A stretch of DNA of 64,000 bases, from positions 1-64,000 of the forward strand of contig WGLV01000032.1 in NCBI GenBank assembly GCA_016125385.1, read 5' to 3'. The stretch is from a bacterium. GTDB lineage: Bacteria; Hinthialibacterota; Hinthialibacteria; Hinthialibacterales; Hinthialibacteraceae. The notes under the pieces are model-generated. The model did no database searches. It worked only from the letters and a program-made list of their open reading frames with translations, and had not been told where the DNA came from. Of this stretch, positions 61,826-64,000 are shown piece by piece. Both the position numbers and the translations under genes were made by a program. The first letter of the stretch is position 1. Every line of letters starts with the position of its first letter.

Positions 61826-63061
61826 CTATACCACCTGGCTGACCAGTTGCAGGCAACGCAGCGCGGCCGCTCGTACGGATTCCGTCTTCTCTCGCTCGCT
61901 GAATTCTGGATGAATAAATGGATTGCGCAAATGCTGAAGCCGGATCAATTCGCTCGACAGCTCGGTGACGCCGTCGTCGTCCAGCCCTTTGAGCCCCAGG
62001 GGATTCTTGATGATGACTTTTCCCTTGCGGTTGGCGAACTCATGATTGCGGCCCCAGCAGTAGATAATCACGCCCAGCGCTTTCAAGCCATCCGGTTTGT
62101 ATTTCTCGCCGTGTTTGATGATGCGCTCCAACACCTGGCGGGTAATGTCTGAATTCAGCTCCATGTTCTTTTGCTGCACGGCGCGGATCAGGTATTGGTT
62201 GAAAAACATATCGAGATTGCGCAGCGCGCTGTCGTACAGTTGATCGGCGAGTTTGGAGACGTTATTCGTGGTGAGCAGCCGGTTGACTTTGCGGCCCAGC
62301 CGCTGTTTCACCTCGTTCTCCACCGCGAATGAATATGAAAAGCCGATATTCCGCGCCACCGATACGCTGGAGGCGTTGGCCGATTGTTGCAGGCTTTCCG
62401 CCAGGCCCAGCATGGTACGCGTTTCCTCGTCCATCTGTTTCAGGTTGGGCAGCGTTTCCGCCAGCGCGTCGAGGTAAATCGTGGGGTCTTCCGGCGCGGT
62501 GGCGCCGTCGCCGGGGTGAGATGAATCCAGCAGGTCGATCATTTCATAGACGGCGCTTTTAAAGCCCGCGTCCAGATCCTGACTTTGCAGTTGCGCCTGC
62601 AACTCCTGATTGAGGGCGTCGTCGGCGGGTTGGCCCGACTGGAGACACTCGTCGACCCGCTCGCGCAGGCGCCGCATCCGTTCGATTTGTTCGAAGATCG
62701 CGTCGAGGCCTTTATACAGCGTATCGATTTCCGCGTCGATGCGCGACTTGCTTAATACGAACATGGCGCCGTACTGGCGCGCCAGCGCCCCTTCGTCAAA
62801 CGTCCCCACCGCCGAGATCATGATGATGGGCAGGCTGGGATGAAGCCGTTTAACCTCACGGATCAGGTGCAGGCCCTCGTCGTGGCTGCGCATGTCGAGA
62901 TCGGTTATGACCACGTGCGGGTCCGACTGATGAATCGTCTCCAGCCCCTTGTCGGCGTTTTCCGCCTCCAGCACCTGGTACCCCGCCAGCGTCAGATTGC
63001 GTTTGACCGCGTTCCGGTACTGCGCGTTATCGTCGACCAGTAACAAGCGTTTATCCGCCAT
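61826..63061 (-). CDS. Response-regulator receiver fused to a C-terminal HEPN-like domain
   Basis: 411 residues with GGGAGAATC before the ATG. Residues 1-125 are a receiver: LLLVDDN acidic pair, acceptor Asp in VVITDLDMRSHDEG, Lys in VLSKSRID. A central region (about 140-280) is helical and of unknown family. The last ~130 residues are helical and end with LRNPFIHPEF, which fits the R-x4-6-H motif (Arg379, His384) of HEPN RNase or nucleotide-binding domains, followed by a closing helix (TESVRAAALRCLQLVSQVV). A receiver controlling a HEPN domain is unusual. Cotranscribed with the Gfo/Idh/MocA gene 21 bp upstream. No cognate kinase is adjacent. Confidence 0.82.
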   Translation of the reverse strand: MADKRLLLVDDNAQYRNAVKRNLTLAGYQVLEAENADKGLETIHQSDPHVVITDLDMRSHDEGLHLIREVKRLHPSLPIIMISAVGTFDEGALARQYGAMFVLSKSRIDAEIDTLYKGLDAIFEQIERMRRLRERVDECLQSGQPADDALNQELQAQLQSQDLDAGFKSAVYEMIDLLDSSHPGDGATAPEDPTIYLDALAETLPNLKQMDEETRTMLGLAESLQQSANASSVSVARNIGFSYSFAVENEVKQRLGRKVNRLLTTNNVSKLADQLYDSALRNLDMFFNQYLIRAVQQKNMELNSDITRQVLERIIKHGEKYKPDGLKALGVIIYCWGRNHEFANRKGKVIIKNPLGLKGLDDDGVTELSSELIRLQHLRNPFIHPEFSEREKTESVRAAALRCLQLVSQVV

Positions 63062-63082
63062 GATTCTCCCGTAAGTTTCAGA

Positions 63083-64000
63083 TCAGGCCAGCGGCAGGGC
63101 GGTTGGCTGGCCCGTTTCCGCCGACCGGTAGGCGCCCAGCGCGGCTTCCAGCGCCTTCAAGCCGTCGTTGCCGGTGATGGGAGACGGGGTCTTTCCCTCA
63201 ACGACGTTCAGAAATGATTGAATCAGTCCAAAGTCGATGTCGTCTCCCCAGTACGTCCATTCCGCCTTGACGGCGTCATTGTTATACACGTCGTATTTCT
63301 GATTGAAGGCGTCGACCGTGATCGAGCCTTTTTCTCCGACGATTTCCAGAGTCACGTCGCCCCAGGTGGGGAACGATTTGTTGGGGCGCGACCACGAAGT
63401 GTCGAGCGTGGCGAATATCCCCCCCTCGAATTCCAGTGACAGCGTCCCCGCGTCTTCCACGCTCAGCTCGGGATAAAACTGCGTACCCATTTCGGCGTAC
63501 ACCGAGGTGACCTCGCGTCCGAGAATCCAGCGCCACACGTCCAGCACGTGAACCGTGTGGTCGATCACCGCGCCGCCGCCTGAAAGCGCCTTGTCGACGA
63601 ACCATCCGCCCGGCATGGTTCCGCGGTTCGTTCCCTTCATACCGATGATCTCGCCCAGCTTGCCGTCCTGAATCAACTGCTTCGCCCTGAAAACCGGGGT
63701 GCTGAACCGGCAGGGAAACGCGATCATCAGCGCCGCGCCCGCTTTCTCGCAGGCGTCGATCATGATCCGCGCGTCAGTCAGATTGGTTGAGATCGGTTTC
63801 TCGCAGAGGATGGTCTTTTTCGCCTCAGCGGCTTGCAGGACGAAATCCTTGTGTTTCGAATTCTCGCTGCAGATCACCACGCCGTCGCTCGCGTCGAGCA
63901 GCCCGCCGCACGTTTCGATGAATGAAATGCCCAGTTGCGAGGCGATCTCGCGCCCCCGGGCTGGGTCGTCGTCATACAGACCCGAGATCTCGCATCGGCC
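63083..64000 (-). CDS. Gfo/Idh/MocA family oxidoreductase, 5' end beyond the window
   Basis: At least 305 residues; the frame is open to the window edge, so the N-terminal NAD-binding start is missing. Visible parts are the family's CEKP motif (KTILCEKPISTNLTDARIM), RFSTPVFRAKQLIQDGKLGEIIGMKGTNRG, GGGAVIDHTVHVLDVWRWILG (the catalytic His block) and a C-terminal beta domain (DAGTLSLEFEGGIFATLDTSW). These NAD(P) enzymes oxidise or reduce sugars, inositols or aldehydes. A GTG at 63880 would give a false short start; the codons before it read as coding. Substrate unknown. Confidence 0.9.
   Translation of the reverse strand, partial: GRCEISGLYDDDPARGREIASQLGISFIETCGGLLDASDGVVICSENSKHKDFVLQAAEAKKTILCEKPISTNLTDARIMIDACEKAGAALMIAFPCRFSTPVFRAKQLIQDGKLGEIIGMKGTNRGTMPGGWFVDKALSGGGAVIDHTVHVLDVWRWILGREVTSVYAEMGTQFYPELSVEDAGTLSLEFEGGIFATLDTSWSRPNKSFPTWGDVTLEIVGEKGSITVDAFNQKYDVYNNDAVKAEWTYWGDDIDFGLIQSFLNVVEGKTPSPITGNDGLKALEAALGAYRSAETGQPTALPLA

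Noticed and set aside
1-64000. tRNA, rRNA or riboswitch genes
   Set aside because: I scanned intergenic stretches for cloverleaf ends, rRNA-like conserved blocks and common riboswitch motifs and saw none; a covariance-model search would be needed to be certain.

Overview
This 64 kb window is a chromosomal segment from a flagellated, probably free-living bacterium. It carries about 46 genes and no rRNA, tRNA, CRISPR array or transposase that I can see. Coding density is high, and almost every gene has homologues in known families. The mix comprises a large amidoligase-type cluster, secreted glycan-degrading enzymes, a GspG-like pseudopilin with a DUF1559-like tail, sensor-kinase hybrids and a sigma-54-linked flagellar operon. 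Together these suggest a deep-branching Gram-negative lineage of the Sumerlaeota/Hydrogenedentota/PVC-neighbour type. That placement is inference from gene content only and is weak.

Layout. 0-0.4 kb: a 227-bp-period tandem repeat built from modules that recur at 42.8-44.4 and 61.7 kb. 0.4-5.7 kb (minus): a Uup-like ABC-F ATPase, then a four-gene ABC-2 exporter operon in which every junction is a 4-bp ATGA overlap and one permease is split into two genes. 6.1-15.9 kb (plus): a five-gene cluster with two circularly permuted ATP-grasp domains, two alpha-E domains, two transglutaminase-like proteases and a DUF2126 domain. This is the predicted peptide-ligase/amidoligase system of unknown product. 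16-31 kb: a glycan-utilisation region with a GH99-like protein, an NCS1-type permease followed by a 59-aa membrane protein, a secreted GH-like protein, a GH78 alpha-L-rhamnosidase broken by one amber codon, L-rhamnose mutarotase, a BNR_4 beta-propeller, a secreted FAD oxidoreductase and a six-hairpin glycosidase-like protein.

31-42.6 kb is mixed housekeeping and signalling: pseudopilin, recG, two hybrid histidine kinases, a BadF-type sugar kinase operon with aroB, and a periplasmic parvulin isomerase. 42.7-44.4 kb holds a Tat-exported sugar isomerase-like gene between two 130-bp direct repeats. 44.5-60.4 kb is the flagellar operon: a strong sigma-70 promoter, a FlgN-like chaperone, a kinase and sigma-54 activator pair, a 1251-aa TPR membrane protein, a near-consensus -24/-12 promoter, then flgB, flgC, an unassigned 109-aa gene, fliE, a small membrane protein that copies part of FliF, fliF, fliG, fliH, fliI and a FliJ-MotE fusion. 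60.4-64 kb (minus): a GT4 glycosyltransferase, a receiver-HEPN fusion and a truncated Gfo/Idh/MocA oxidoreductase.

The main novelty is in the flagellar operon. The 112-aa protein encoded just before fliF consists of one membrane segment plus a region that aligns without gaps, about 59% identical over 51 residues, to FliF residues 290-340, the segment expected to form the MS-ring beta-collar. The FliJ-MotE fusion, the large TPR protein with an IF2_N-like start and the sigma-54 wiring suggest an export gate and stator arrangement that differs from the textbook flagellum.
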